Below, piece after piece: positions 54,301-62,776 of a stretch of 64,000 nt of DNA. A program made the position numbers and the translations under genes. Positions within the stretch are counted from its first letter, which is position 1. The number at the start of each line of letters is the position of its first letter. This DNA comes from VFJZ01 sp046598415 (lineage in GTDB: Bacteria > Actinomycetota > Thermoleophilia > Gaiellales > F1-60-MAGs149): contig JBKJIG010000098.1 in the NCBI GenBank assembly GCA_046598415.1, positions 73,324 through 137,323 on the forward strand, written 5' to 3'. The notes under the pieces are model-generated. The model was not told the origin of the DNA. It made no database searches and worked only from the letters and a program-made list of their open reading frames with translations.

Positions 54301-54319
54301 ATGGTACATACTGTACATT
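54301..54319. promoter_or_regulatory. Candidate TetR operator over divergent -10 boxes
   Basis: ATGGTACA-TAC-TGTACATT is an imperfect inverted repeat (TGTAC core exact on both sides). It covers TACTGT (54309-54314, for the cupin gene) and TACAGT (54315-54310, for tetR), in an A+T-rich patch unusual for this window. Confidence 0.65.
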
Positions 54320-54358
54320 CAGGCGCTCCACGTGATGCGCAGCAACGGAGGAGGCGGC

Positions 54359-54853
54359 ATGACCACTGCAGTTCCGATCGTCCGGGCCGATGGGGAGGGC
54401 GAGCGCCGTCGATTCTGGGGTGGCGGCATCCTGACCATGAAGGCGACCGCCGACGAAACCGGCGGCGCGTTCCTGCTGTTCGACGATGAGATGACGCAGG
54501 GCAAGACGACGCCGCTCCACGTGCACCAGGACGAGGACGAGGCGCTCTACGTCCTCGAGGGCGAGATCCTCGTGCACATCGACGGGACCGATCATCGCGT
54601 CGGTCCGCGCGGCTTCGCGATGGCGCCGCGCGGCGTGCCGCACGCGTTCATGGTCACGTCGCCGACGGCCCGGATGCTGACGTTGCTGACGCCGGCGAGC
54701 GCCGAGGCGTTCTACCGCGCGGCGAGCGAGCCGGCGGTTGCCGACAGCGATCCTGCCGGCCCGGTCGACTTCAACCGGGTGCGGGCGGCAGCCGAGGAGG
54801 CCGGCGGCATGAAGGTGATGGGGCCGCCGCCGTTCGCGCCGCCGGGGTCGTAG
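54359..54853 (+). CDS. Cupin domain protein (quercetinase-like)
   Basis: This 164-residue single cupin has the metal-site motifs PLHVHQDEDEALYVLEGEIL (His, His, Glu) and PRGVPHAFMV (His), set in the pattern of small quercetin-dioxygenase-like cupins. It may oxidise or isomerise a small metabolite, or act as a sensor. ATG 54359 is fixed by a strong Shine-Dalgarno GGAGGAGG at 54347-54354; the in-frame ATG at 54332 lacks one. It is probably controlled by the divergent TetR protein. It ends 3 nt from the convergent GMC oxidoreductase stop. Confidence 0.88.
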   Translation: MTTAVPIVRADGEGERRRFWGGGILTMKATADETGGAFLLFDDEMTQGKTTPLHVHQDEDEALYVLEGEILVHIDGTDHRVGPRGFAMAPRGVPHAFMVTSPTARMLTLLTPASAEAFYRAASEPAVADSDPAGPVDFNRVRAAAEEAGGMKVMGPPPFAPPGS

Positions 54854-54856
54854 AGC

Positions 54857-55726
54857 TCAGCGACCCAGCCGCTCGGCCATCGCCTCGGCCACGGCCAGCA
54901 CCGTCAGGTGGGTGTTGGCGCGCGGGATGGTCGGGAGAATCGAGGCGTCGGCGACGTGCAGCCCGTCGACGCCCTGCACGCGGCCACCCGCATCGACGAC
55001 CGTATCGGGTGCGCCGGGCCGTCCCATGCGGCAGGTGCCGGCCGGGTGGTAGAGCGTGAACGCCTCGCCGGGCAGGGCATCGGGCAGCGCCGGGCCGCGC
55101 AACAGCGAGCCCAGCGGGCCGCCGGCGGCCACCGCGCGGGCCAGCTCGACACCGTCGGCGAGCACGGCCGCGTCGTGGCCGTTCGGGTCGGAGAAGAGTC
55201 GCTGGTCGATGACCGGCACCGCGGCCGGGTCCGCCGTCCGCAGGCAGACGACCCCGTGACTCGACGGCTTCAGCACCGGCTCGCCCAGCGCGTGCCAGCC
55301 GGCCATCGCGGCGCGGGTGAACGCACCCACCTCGCCGGCCACGAACCGGCGTGTGGCGATCGCCGCCTCGGCCCGGGCCAGCAGGGGCGCGATGCCCGCC
55401 CAGCCCCAGACCTCCTCCCCGGTCGCGGCCGCCCACTCGTCATAGTCGGCCGGCGTGCCCCACACGACGAGGCAGCCGTTGTGTGCGGAGGAGCCGCCGA
55501 CGACACGGCACGACACGTCGGCGCCGTAGCCCCAGTCGTGCGATGTCGCACAGTCGGACGCATCGAGCAGGTCGGCGGGCCAGCGTCCGTCGTCGTGGTG
55601 GCCGTAGTCCGGGCCGGCCTCGACCAGGCAGACCGACCGGTCGCCGCGCTCCGACAGGCGCGCGGCGAGCACGCAGCCGGCGGCGCCCGCGCCGACGACG
55701 CACACATCCGCGCGACCCAGCTTCAC
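54857..55726 (-). CDS. GMC oxidoreductase with large internal deletion
   Basis: This 289-residue protein has the FAD-binding Rossmann start VCVVGAGAAGCVLAARLSE, GGSSAHNGCLVVWGTPADYD, then, after ALGEPV, directly LKPSSHGVVCLRTADP and the C-terminal HPAGTCRMG and VADASILPTIPRANTHL. Intact GMC enzymes have 500 or more residues; about 200 residues of the substrate domain and second GMC signature are absent between ALGEPV and LKPSSHG. The frame is intact and a leaderless-type promoter precedes GTG 55726, so it may be expressed, but activity is doubtful. It could be a decaying gene or a compact variant. Confidence 0.8.
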   Translation of the reverse strand: MKLGRADVCVVGAGAAGCVLAARLSERGDRSVCLVEAGPDYGHHDDGRWPADLLDASDCATSHDWGYGADVSCRVVGGSSAHNGCLVVWGTPADYDEWAAATGEEVWGWAGIAPLLARAEAAIATRRFVAGEVGAFTRAAMAGWHALGEPVLKPSSHGVVCLRTADPAAVPVIDQRLFSDPNGHDAAVLADGVELARAVAAGGPLGSLLRGPALPDALPGEAFTLYHPAGTCRMGRPGAPDTVVDAGGRVQGVDGLHVADASILPTIPRANTHLTVLAVAEAMAERLGR

Positions 55727-55733
55727 GGCCGAA

Positions 55734-55739
55734 AGCCTA
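55734..55739 (-). promoter_or_regulatory. Leaderless-type -10 (TAGGCT) for the GMC gene
   Basis: TAGGCT on the minus strand ends 7 nt before GTG 55726. Confidence 0.55.
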
Positions 55740-55754
55740 CTGTGTGCACGATTC

Positions 55755-55771
55755 CTTATGTCCCGCATAAG
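55755..55771. promoter_or_regulatory. Candidate operator between GMC and GS-like genes
   Basis: CTTATG-TCCCG-CATAAG is a perfect 6-bp inverted repeat. It sits in the -35 region of a possible promoter for the GS-like gene and 16 nt upstream of the GMC -10, so one protein could control both. Confidence 0.5.
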
Positions 55772-55783
55772 TGGCGCGATCGA

Positions 55784-55789
55784 TAAACT
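55784..55789 (+). promoter_or_regulatory. -10 box (TAAACT) for the GS-like gene, with leader
   Basis: TAAACT lies 46 nt before ATG 55836, and AGGAGGAA (55826-55833) follows in the leader, a conventional layout unlike the leaderless neighbours. Confidence 0.45.
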
Positions 55790-55835
55790 GGCCCCCGGAT
55801 CGGCCCCGATGGCGGCCGCAGGCGCAGGAGGAACG

Positions 55836-57155
55836 ATGACCGTCATCGACACGGCTCAAGCAACGGATTCGCTTTTTGCCCGGGCGCTCGCCAGCGGCGA
55901 GCTGAAGGACGTCGAGGTGGCGTTCACCGACCACCAGGGCCACATGTGCGGCAAGCGCATCCCCGGCTCGCGCATGGCCGGCGGCGCGCAGATCGCCTTC
56001 TGCAGCGCGGCCCTGGCGTGGGACTACACCGGCGACGTGCACGACGGCACCAGCATCACCGGGCCGGACAGCGGCTACCCCGACGCGTTCCTGCGCCCCG
56101 ACCCCGAGGCGTTCCGCTGGCTGCCCTGGCGCGAGGGCGCCGGGCATGTGATCTGCGACGTGGTCGACCATCACGGCCACCTGCTCGCTCAGGCCCCGCG
56201 GACCGTGCTGCGCGGTGCGATCGACCGTCTTGCTGCGCTCGGCTACACCGTCCGCATGGGGGTCGAGATCGAGATGTACCTGCTCGGCGCAGACGACCAG
56301 CCGCTGTCGACGGGCGTCCACTGCTACTCCCTGCAGAAGGCGAACGACCTCGACCCGCTCGCCTCGGCGATCCTGCGCGAGCTCGGCGACTTCGTGCGGC
56401 TCGAGGGCGGCAACGTCGAGTACGGGCCCGGCCAGTGGGAGGTCAACCTCGCGCACGACGAGGCCCTCGCCGCCGCCGACCAGGGCGTGCGCCTCAAGTA
56501 CGCGATCCGCGAGCTGGCGCGCCGCGCCGGCGCCAAGGCGACGTTCATGGCGAAGCCGTTCAACAAGCTGTCGGGCAGCTCCATGCACCTGCACGCGTCG
56601 CTGTGGAAGGACAACAAGCCGGCCTTCGCGCCGGCGGACGGCACCGAGAACCCGCTCATGCGCGCGTCGCTCGGCGGGCTCATCCAGCACCTGCCGGGCC
56701 TCGCCCTGTACGGCTCGCCGACCGTCAACTCCTACAAGCGCTTCGAGCTCGACTCGTTCGCCCCGGTGAACGTCTCGTGGGGCGGCGACAACCGCACCGT
56801 CTCGATCCGGTCGCTGATCGACTCGCCCAACGCGACCCGCATCGAGCTGCGGACGCCGGCTTCGGACGCCAACCCGTACTGGGCGGCGGCCGGCATGCTC
56901 ACCGCCATGGCCGTCGGCATCGAGGAGGGCGCCGATCCGGGCCAGCGCGGTGAGGGCTACCTCTACGGCATCGGCGACAAGCTGCCGACGACGCTCGGCG
57001 ACGCGATCGTCGCCGCCCGCGCCGACACGCGCATCACCGAACTGCTCGGCCAGGCGGCGGTTGACGACCTGCTGCTGCTGTCGGAGAAGGAGTGGCAGGC
57101 GTTCACGACCCAGGTCTCGGCCTGGGACATCGACCGCTACCTCGGCGCGATCTGA
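55836..57155 (+). CDS. Glutamine synthetase-like gamma-glutamyl ligase
   Basis: This 439-residue protein has the GS fold with metal-site motifs VEIEMYLLG and EGGNVEYGPGQWEVN, the ATP/metal segment ATFMAKPFNKLSGSSMHLHA, NSYKRFELDSFAPVNVSWGG and RIELRTPASDANPY. It belongs to GS-I-like ligases that, besides ammonia, may use amines such as ethanolamine or polyamines. The central PAFAP-type loop is short and no adenylylation-site Tyr motif is evident, which argues against housekeeping GlnA. ATG 55836 is set by AGGAGGAA. Position beside an oxidoreductase and TetR/cupin genes suggests a catabolic role. Confidence 0.85.
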   Translation: MTVIDTAQATDSLFARALASGELKDVEVAFTDHQGHMCGKRIPGSRMAGGAQIAFCSAALAWDYTGDVHDGTSITGPDSGYPDAFLRPDPEAFRWLPWREGAGHVICDVVDHHGHLLAQAPRTVLRGAIDRLAALGYTVRMGVEIEMYLLGADDQPLSTGVHCYSLQKANDLDPLASAILRELGDFVRLEGGNVEYGPGQWEVNLAHDEALAAADQGVRLKYAIRELARRAGAKATFMAKPFNKLSGSSMHLHASLWKDNKPAFAPADGTENPLMRASLGGLIQHLPGLALYGSPTVNSYKRFELDSFAPVNVSWGGDNRTVSIRSLIDSPNATRIELRTPASDANPYWAAAGMLTAMAVGIEEGADPGQRGEGYLYGIGDKLPTTLGDAIVAARADTRITELLGQAAVDDLLLLSEKEWQAFTTQVSAWDIDRYLGAI

Positions 57156-58057
57156 GCCGACTGCAGCAGGGCCGCGACGAGGTCCTCGAACGTCATTCCC
57201 GCCGCCTGCGCGGCGAGCGGGGTGAGGCTGGTCTCGGTCAGGCCGGGCACGGTGTTGATCTCCAGGATCTGCGGAGCGCCGTCCGGCGGCAGCAGCAGGT
57301 CGACCCGCGCGAAGCCGGCGCAGCCGATCAGCCGGCAGGCCGCCAGGGCGGCCTCCGACGACTCCGGGCCGATCTCGGCCGGCACCACGAACTCGGTCGC
57401 ACCGGGGGTGTAGCGAGCGTCGAAGTCGTACCCGTCGGCGCCCTGCGGGATCGCCTCCACCGGCGGCAGGACGACGTCGCCGAGCACGGTCACGGCGATC
57501 TCGCGGCCCGTCACGAACCGCTCGCAGAGCACGTGGTCGTCGTAGGCGAGCGCTGACAGCAGCGCGGCGGGCAGCTCCGACTCGTCGTCGACCCGGCGGA
57601 CACCGAGCGACGAGCCGCCGCGCGCCGGCTTGACGACCAGCGGGAGCCCGACGCGCTCGCCGATGGTGCCCAGCAGCGCGTCGGCGCCGAGGTCGCGCAC
57701 GGCGCCGGCCGACACCGGCGCGAACGGCGCGGTCGGCAGGCCGGCGGCCACGAGGCGGCGCTTGGTGGCGATCTTGTCGCCGGCGATCACGCACGCCGCC
57801 GGGCCGGCGCCGGCGTACGGCACGCCGGCCAGATCGAGCAGCTCCTGCACGGTGCCGTCCTCGCCGTCGCGGCCGTGGATGGCGACGATCGCGGCGTCCA
57901 GCTGCTCATCGGCCAGGCGCCGGCCGAGGCGGGCGTCGGCGTCGAGCATCACCGGGTCGTGGCCGAGCCGGCGCAGCGCCAGCTCGACGCGGGCGCCGCT
58001 GCGCTGCGAGACGGCGCGCTCCAGCGAGCGACCGCCGGCGAGGACGGCGACGCGCAT
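57137..58057 (-). CDS. ddl: D-alanine--D-alanine ligase family ATP-grasp enzyme
   Basis: This 306-residue protein has VAVLAGGRSLERAVSQRSG, HGRDGEDGTVQELLDLAGVP, GDKIATKRRL, PLVVKPARGGSSLGV, GREIAVTVLG and LEINTVPGLTETSLTPLAA, the complete Ddl signature. It would make the D-Ala-D-Ala dipeptide for peptidoglycan. It has a one-base overlap with the aminotransferase gene upstream rather than the usual mur/alr neighbours, so a second, specialised Ddl with another D-amino acid is possible. It overlaps the end of the convergent GS-like gene by 19 nt. Confidence 0.88.
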   Translation of the reverse strand: MRVAVLAGGRSLERAVSQRSGARVELALRRLGHDPVMLDADARLGRRLADEQLDAAIVAIHGRDGEDGTVQELLDLAGVPYAGAGPAACVIAGDKIATKRRLVAAGLPTAPFAPVSAGAVRDLGADALLGTIGERVGLPLVVKPARGGSSLGVRRVDDESELPAALLSALAYDDHVLCERFVTGREIAVTVLGDVVLPPVEAIPQGADGYDFDARYTPGATEFVVPAEIGPESSEAALAACRLIGCAGFARVDLLLPPDGAPQILEINTVPGLTETSLTPLAAQAAGMTFEDLVAALLQSAQIAPR

Positions 58058-59307
58058 CAGATGGCCCGGCGCCGGTCGAGCGCGCGGGCGAGGGAGGCGC
58101 GCTCGCGCGCCACCGCGCCGATGCGGGAGATGCCCTCGGTGATCCGCTCCTCGTCGCAGGCCGAGAAGTTGAGTCGCATCGACGACGCGCCCTGGCGGCC
58201 GTCGGCGTAGGCCGCGACGCCGGGCACGAACGCGACGTCGCGCTCCAGCGCCGCTGCGAGCAGGTCGGTCGTGTCCAGTCCGTCGGCCAGCGTGGCCCAC
58301 AGGAACAGGCCGCCGCCCGGCACGGTGAAGGTCACGTCGGGCAGCGACGTCTCGATGGCCGCGACCATCGCGTCGCGCCGCGAGCGGTACAGGTGGCGCA
58401 TGCGGTCGAGCACCTCGTCGCGCCGCCGGTGCTGCAGGAACCGCAGGGCGAGCAGCTGCGCGAAGGTCGACGTGCACAGGTCGGAGCCCTGCTTCGCGAG
58501 GTTGATGCGGTGCAGGATCTGGTGCGGCGCGTGCACCCAGCCGACGCGCACGCCGGGCGCGAACACCTTCGAGACGGTGCCGACGTAGAGCACGCGAGCG
58601 GTCGCGTCGAGCGAGCGCAGGCTCGGCAGCGGCCCGCCCTCGAAGCGCAGCCGCGCGTACGGCTCGTCCTCGACGATCAGCAGGTCGCGCTCCTGCGCGA
58701 ACCGCACGACTGCGCGCCGGCGCTCCTCCGACATGGTCACACCGGCGGGGTTCTGGAAGGTCGGGATGACGTACAGGAACTTGGCGACGCGTCCCTCGGT
58801 GGCAAGCCGGTCGACCGCGTCGGCCAGCAGGTCGATGCGAATGCCCTCGGCGTCGACCGCGACGTGGTGCACGTCGGCGCCGGCGGCGGAGAACACCGGC
58901 ACGGCGCCGGGATAGGTCGGCCCCTCGGCCAGGATCGCGTCACCGGGATCGACGAGCACGCGGCAGATCAGGTCGAGCGCCTGCTGCCCGCCGGTGGTCA
59001 CGATCAGCTCGCCCGCGCCGATCAGCGTGCCGTCCTCCGCCATCAGGTCGACGATCGCGTGGCGCAGCTCGTCGAGGCCCTCGGTCGGCCCGTACTGCAA
59101 GGCGCGCGGGCCGTCGTTGGTGGTCACGTCCTGCACCAGCTCCGACAGGAGATCGGGCGGGAAGGCCTTCGTGTCGGGCAGACCGCCGGCGAGCGAGATC
59201 ACCTCGGGCCGCGAGGTGATCGCCATCAGGTCGCGCATCGCGGACGAGCGGAACGAGCCCGTCCGGTGGGCGTACAGCCGCTGGTAGGGGTCGAGGCCCG
59301 CGAGCAT
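58057..59307 (-). CDS. PLP-dependent aminotransferase (class I/II, 2-aminoadipate transaminase-like)
   Basis: This 416-residue protein has ISLAGGLPDTKAFP, LQYGPTEGLDELR, TTGGQQALDL, PTFQNPAGVTMS, EDEPYARLRF and the PLP-binding Lys in VGTVSKVFAPGVRVG. It resembles the LysN/MocR-type aminotransferase domain without a DNA-binding part. The substrate is unknown. The ATG is supported by TAGTCT 6 nt upstream. Its stop overlaps the Ddl start, so the two enzymes are made from one message; a role in supplying an amino acid for the ligase is conceivable but unproven. Confidence 0.88.
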   Translation of the reverse strand: MLAGLDPYQRLYAHRTGSFRSSAMRDLMAITSRPEVISLAGGLPDTKAFPPDLLSELVQDVTTNDGPRALQYGPTEGLDELRHAIVDLMAEDGTLIGAGELIVTTGGQQALDLICRVLVDPGDAILAEGPTYPGAVPVFSAAGADVHHVAVDAEGIRIDLLADAVDRLATEGRVAKFLYVIPTFQNPAGVTMSEERRRAVVRFAQERDLLIVEDEPYARLRFEGGPLPSLRSLDATARVLYVGTVSKVFAPGVRVGWVHAPHQILHRINLAKQGSDLCTSTFAQLLALRFLQHRRRDEVLDRMRHLYRSRRDAMVAAIETSLPDVTFTVPGGGLFLWATLADGLDTTDLLAAALERDVAFVPGVAAYADGRQGASSMRLNFSACDEERITEGISRIGAVARERASLARALDRRRAI

Positions 59308-59313
59308 GCTCGG

Positions 59314-59319
59314 AGACTA
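59314..59319 (-). promoter_or_regulatory. Leaderless-type -10 (TAGTCT) for the aminotransferase-ddl operon
   Basis: TAGTCT on the minus strand ends 6 nt before ATG 59307. Confidence 0.55.
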
Positions 59320-59348
59320 CCCCGCGGGCACGACCTCGCCGAGCGCGG

Positions 59349-59594
59349 CTACTCGGCGCAGGCGGCGTGGCTGCCGACGACTCGCGTCGTCGACGCGGGG
59401 TGCTGCTCGAGCATCGCCCACGGCCTGGTCGGGCGCAGGACGAACTCGCCGCCGCAGTTCGGGCAGCAACCGCCGAGGCGCTGCTCGACGCAGTCCACGC
59501 AGAACGTGCACTCGTAGCTGCAGATGCGAGCGGCGGGATCGCCGTTCGGGAGGTCGCGGTCGCAACACTCGCAGTTCGGTCGCAGCTCCAGCAT
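59349..59594 (-). CDS. DUF1272 family zinc-ribbon-like protein
   Basis: This 81-residue protein has nine Cys, eight of them in four pairs suited to two zinc sites: LRPNCECCDRDLPNGD, ARICSYECTFCVDCVEQ and GGCCPNCGGEFVLRPTRP. This is the DUF1272 pattern; function is unknown, perhaps nucleic acid or protein binding. ATG 59594 matches the family start MLELRPNCE. It is divergent from the acetoacetyl-CoA synthetase gene with a 27-nt gap. The C-terminal 20 residues are less conserved. Confidence 0.88.
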   Translation of the reverse strand: MLELRPNCECCDRDLPNGDPAARICSYECTFCVDCVEQRLGGCCPNCGGEFVLRPTRPWAMLEQHPASTTRVVGSHAACAE

Positions 59595-59609
59595 CGGCTG
59601 ACGATAACC

Positions 59610-59615
59610 TAGAGT
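59610..59615 (+). promoter_or_regulatory. Leaderless-type -10 (TAGAGT) for the acetoacetyl-CoA synthetase gene
   Basis: TAGAGT ends 6 nt before GTG 59622. Confidence 0.55.
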
Positions 59616-59621
59616 TCGCGG

Positions 59622-61607
59622 GTGGTCGAGCGACGCGAAGCTGACGGCGCGGCGCCGGTCCTCTGGACGCCGGACGCCGAGCGCATCTCGGGCGCCGTCA
59701 TCACGCGCTTCCGCCGGCACCTCGAGACGACGCGCGGGCTCACCTTCGCGACGTACGAGCAGCTGTGGGAGTGGTCGGTCGCCGAGCTCGAAGACTTCTG
59801 GCGCGCGCTCTGGGAGTTCTTCGACGTCCAGGCGGACGGCGACCCGTCCACCGTCCTCACGACCCGGGAGCTACCCGGCGCGCGGTGGTACCCCGACGTG
59901 CGGCTGTCGTACGTCGAGCACGTCTTCCGCGACCGCGACGACGACGAGATCGCGGTCCGCCACGCATCCGAGCTGCGGCCGCTCGCCGAGTGGTCGTGGG
60001 GCGAGCTGCGCGCGCAGACGGCCCGCATCCGGGCCGGCCTGCTGCGACTCGGTGTCGAGCCCGGCGACACCGTCGCCGCGTATCTGCCGAACATCGCGGA
60101 GGCGCTCGCCGCCTTCTTCGCCACGGCGTCCATCGGCGCGATCTGGTCGTCGTGCTCGCCCGACTTCGGCGTCCAGAGCGTCGTCGACCGGTTCGCCCAG
60201 ATCGAGCCGGTCGTGTTCCTCGCGGTCGACGGCTACCGGTACGGCGGCAAGGACCACGACCGCCGGGCCGAGGTCGCCGAGATCGCCGCCGAGATGCCGA
60301 CGCTGCGTGCCACGGTGACCCTCGACTACCTCGGCCTCGAGGGCGACTGGGACGTCCACTTCCCGCCCACCGACGACCCGCTGGAGTGCGCGCGGCTGCC
60401 GTTCGACCACCCGCTCTACGTGCTCTACTCGAGCGGCACGACGGGCCTGCCGAAGGCGATCGTGCACGGCCATGGCGGCATCCTCCTCGAGCACCTCGAG
60501 TGGCTCGGGATCCAGATCGATGCCAAGCCCGGCGACCGCCTGTTCTGGTTCACGACGACCGGCTGGATGATGTGGAACGCGCTCGTCTCGGGCCTGCTGA
60601 CCGCCGCCTCGATCGTGCTCTATGACGGCAACCCCGGTGCACCCGACATGGGCGTGCTGTGGGACCTGGCCGAGGCGAGCGGCATCACCACCATGGGCGT
60701 CGGCGCCGCGTACATCCACGCCTGCATGAAGGCCGGCGTCGAGCCGCGCAACGGCCGCGAGCTCGCGAACCTGCGCGGCGTCGGATCGACCGGATCGCCG
60801 CTCTCGCCCGAGGGCTTCAACTGGATCTACGAGCAGCTCGGCGACCGCACGTGGCTGTTCTCGACGTCGGGCGGAACCGACGTCTGCTCGGCCTTCGTCG
60901 GCGGCATCCCGACCGAGCCGGTGCGCCGCGGCGAGATCCAGGTGCGCCACCTCGGGGCCGCGGTCGAGGCGTTCGACGAGCAGGGACGCAGCGTCGTGGA
61001 CGCCGTCGGCGAGCTGGTCCTGACCGCGCCGCTGCCGTCGTTTCCGGTCGGCTTCTGGAACGACCCGGGCGACGTCCGCTACCACGAGACCTACTTCTCG
61101 CACTTCCCCGGCGTGTGGCGGCACGGCGACTGGATCCGCATCACGCCCGGCGGCTCGTGCGTCATCTACGGCCGCAGCGACTCGACGATCAACCGCGGCG
61201 GCGTGCGCATGGGCACGGCCGAGCTGTACCGCGCGGCGCTCGCGGTCGAAGCCGTCGTGGACGCGCTGGCCGTCGACATCCCCGACCGGGACGGCACCGG
61301 CAACTCGTGGCTGCCGCTGTTCGTGGTGCTGGCCGACGGCGCCGAGCTGACGACGGAGACGACCGCCGAGATCCGCCACCGGATCCGCACCGCCTGCTCG
61401 CCGCGCCACGTGCCGGACGAGATCATCAGCGTTGCCGCGGTGCCGCGCACGCTGTCCGGCAAGGTGCTCGAGGTGCCGATCAAGAAGATCCTGATGGGCG
61501 ACGACCCGGCTACCGCGGCCAGCCGCGACTCGCTGGCGAACCCGGAGGCGTACGACTGGTTCGTGGCCTTCGCGCGCGATCGTGCCGCGCGGCGCAGCCC
61601 CGCCTAA
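59622..61607 (+). CDS. Acetoacetyl-CoA synthetase
   Basis: This 661-residue adenylate-forming enzyme has the ATP loop YVLYSSGTTGLPKAIVHGHG, the N-terminal acetyl-CoA-synthetase-like cap (WEWSVAELEDFWRALWEFFD), TSGGTDVCSAFVGG, YGRSDSTINRGGVRMG and the C-terminal Lys-containing TLSGKVLEVPIKKIL. Length and the SFPVGFWNDPGDVRYHETYF segment fit acetoacetate-CoA ligase. It activates acetoacetate, and the convergent thiolase next to it could cleave the product to acetyl-CoA, so the two form a plausible ketone-body or butyrate route. Confidence 0.92.
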   Translation: MVERREADGAAPVLWTPDAERISGAVITRFRRHLETTRGLTFATYEQLWEWSVAELEDFWRALWEFFDVQADGDPSTVLTTRELPGARWYPDVRLSYVEHVFRDRDDDEIAVRHASELRPLAEWSWGELRAQTARIRAGLLRLGVEPGDTVAAYLPNIAEALAAFFATASIGAIWSSCSPDFGVQSVVDRFAQIEPVVFLAVDGYRYGGKDHDRRAEVAEIAAEMPTLRATVTLDYLGLEGDWDVHFPPTDDPLECARLPFDHPLYVLYSSGTTGLPKAIVHGHGGILLEHLEWLGIQIDAKPGDRLFWFTTTGWMMWNALVSGLLTAASIVLYDGNPGAPDMGVLWDLAEASGITTMGVGAAYIHACMKAGVEPRNGRELANLRGVGSTGSPLSPEGFNWIYEQLGDRTWLFSTSGGTDVCSAFVGGIPTEPVRRGEIQVRHLGAAVEAFDEQGRSVVDAVGELVLTAPLPSFPVGFWNDPGDVRYHETYFSHFPGVWRHGDWIRITPGGSCVIYGRSDSTINRGGVRMGTAELYRAALAVEAVVDALAVDIPDRDGTGNSWLPLFVVLADGAELTTETTAEIRHRIRTACSPRHVPDEIISVAAVPRTLSGKVLEVPIKKILMGDDPATAASRDSLANPEAYDWFVAFARDRAARRSPA

Positions 61608-62776
61608 ACGCGCTCGAACAGCGCGGCCTGCCCCTGGCCGACGCCGATGCACAGCGTCGCGAGACCGAGGCGCGCCTCGCGTCGGCGCAACTCGTGCAGC
61701 AGCGAGACCACCAGCCGCGCACCGCTCATGCCGAGCGGGTGACCGAGCGCGATCGCGCCACCGTTGACGTTGACGCGGTCCGGATCGATGCCGAGCTCGC
61801 GCACCACGGCGAGCGACTGCGAGGCGAACGCCTCGTTCAGCTCGACCAGGTCGATGTCGCCGATCGCGACACCGGTGCGCGCGAGCAGCTTCGTGACGGC
61901 GGGGATGGGACCGACGCCCATCACGCCCGGATCGACGCCGGCAGCGGCCGAGCCACGGAACACGCCGAGCGGCTCGATGCCCAGGTCGCGCGCCCGCTCC
62001 TCGCTCGCGATCACGAGCGCGGCGGCGCCGTCGTTGATGCCGCTCGCGTTCCCGGCCGTGACGGTGCCGCCGGCGCGGAACGCCGGCTTCAGCGAGGCCA
62101 GCTTCTCGGCCGTCGTCTCGGGCCGCGGATGCTCGTCGCGCTCGACGCCGGCGACCGGCACCAGCTCGTCAGCGAACCGGCCGGCAACGTCGGCGGCGGC
62201 CCACCGCCGCTGCGGGCGGAGCGCGAACGCGTCCTGATCCTCGCGCGAGATGCCCCATCGCTCCGCCACGTTCTCGCCCGTCGCACCCATCGCCTCGGTC
62301 GAGAACCTCGCCGCGTACGCCGGGTTGACGAACCGCCAGCCCAGCGTCGTGTCGTGCATCGCGCGATCGCCGCGCTCGAACGGCTTCGTGGGCTTGGCGG
62401 TGACCAGCGGCGCGCGTGTCATCGACTCGACGCCGCCGGCCACGAACAGGTCGCCGTCGCCCGCGACGACCGCATGACAGGCGCCCACCACCGCGCTCAA
62501 TCCCGAGGCGCAGAGCCGGTTCACCGTCACGCCGCCGACGCTGTCGGGCAGGCCGGCGAGCAGCGCGGCGAACCGCGCGACGTTGCGGTTGTCCTCGCCC
62601 GCCTGGTTGGCGCAGCCGAACCACACGTCCTCGATGTCGGCCGCCGGCACGCCGCTGCGCTCGACCGCGGCGGCGATGGCGGCGGCGGCCAGATCGTCGG
62701 GGCGCACGCCGGCGAAACCGCCGCCGTAGCGGCCGACGGGGGTGCGGACGGCGGAGAGGATGACGGCTCGCGGCAT
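61604..62776 (-). CDS. Acetyl-CoA acetyltransferase (thiolase)
   Basis: This 390-residue thiolase begins MPRAVILSAVRTPVGRYGGG and has the acyl-binding Cys89 in NRLCASGLSAVVGA, VNVNGGAIALGHPLGMSGAR with the catalytic His, and the C-terminal Cys in TLCIGVGQGQA. It condenses or cleaves acyl-CoAs; degradative beta-ketothiolase or acetoacetyl-CoA thiolase are both possible. The ATG at 62776 lies at one end of a perfect 15-bp inverted repeat whose other end holds the start of the divergent gene. Confidence 0.93.
   Translation of the reverse strand: MPRAVILSAVRTPVGRYGGGFAGVRPDDLAAAAIAAAVERSGVPAADIEDVWFGCANQAGEDNRNVARFAALLAGLPDSVGGVTVNRLCASGLSAVVGACHAVVAGDGDLFVAGGVESMTRAPLVTAKPTKPFERGDRAMHDTTLGWRFVNPAYAARFSTEAMGATGENVAERWGISREDQDAFALRPQRRWAAADVAGRFADELVPVAGVERDEHPRPETTAEKLASLKPAFRAGGTVTAGNASGINDGAAALVIASEERARDLGIEPLGVFRGSAAAGVDPGVMGVGPIPAVTKLLARTGVAIGDIDLVELNEAFASQSLAVVRELGIDPDRVNVNGGAIALGHPLGMSGARLVVSLLHELRRREARLGLATLCIGVGQGQAALFERV

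Noticed and set aside
55758..55835. An upstream start for the GS-like gene at 55758 (26 more residues).
   Set aside because: It begins inside the inverted repeat, precedes the likely promoter, and the AGGAGGAA before ATG 55836 is decisive.
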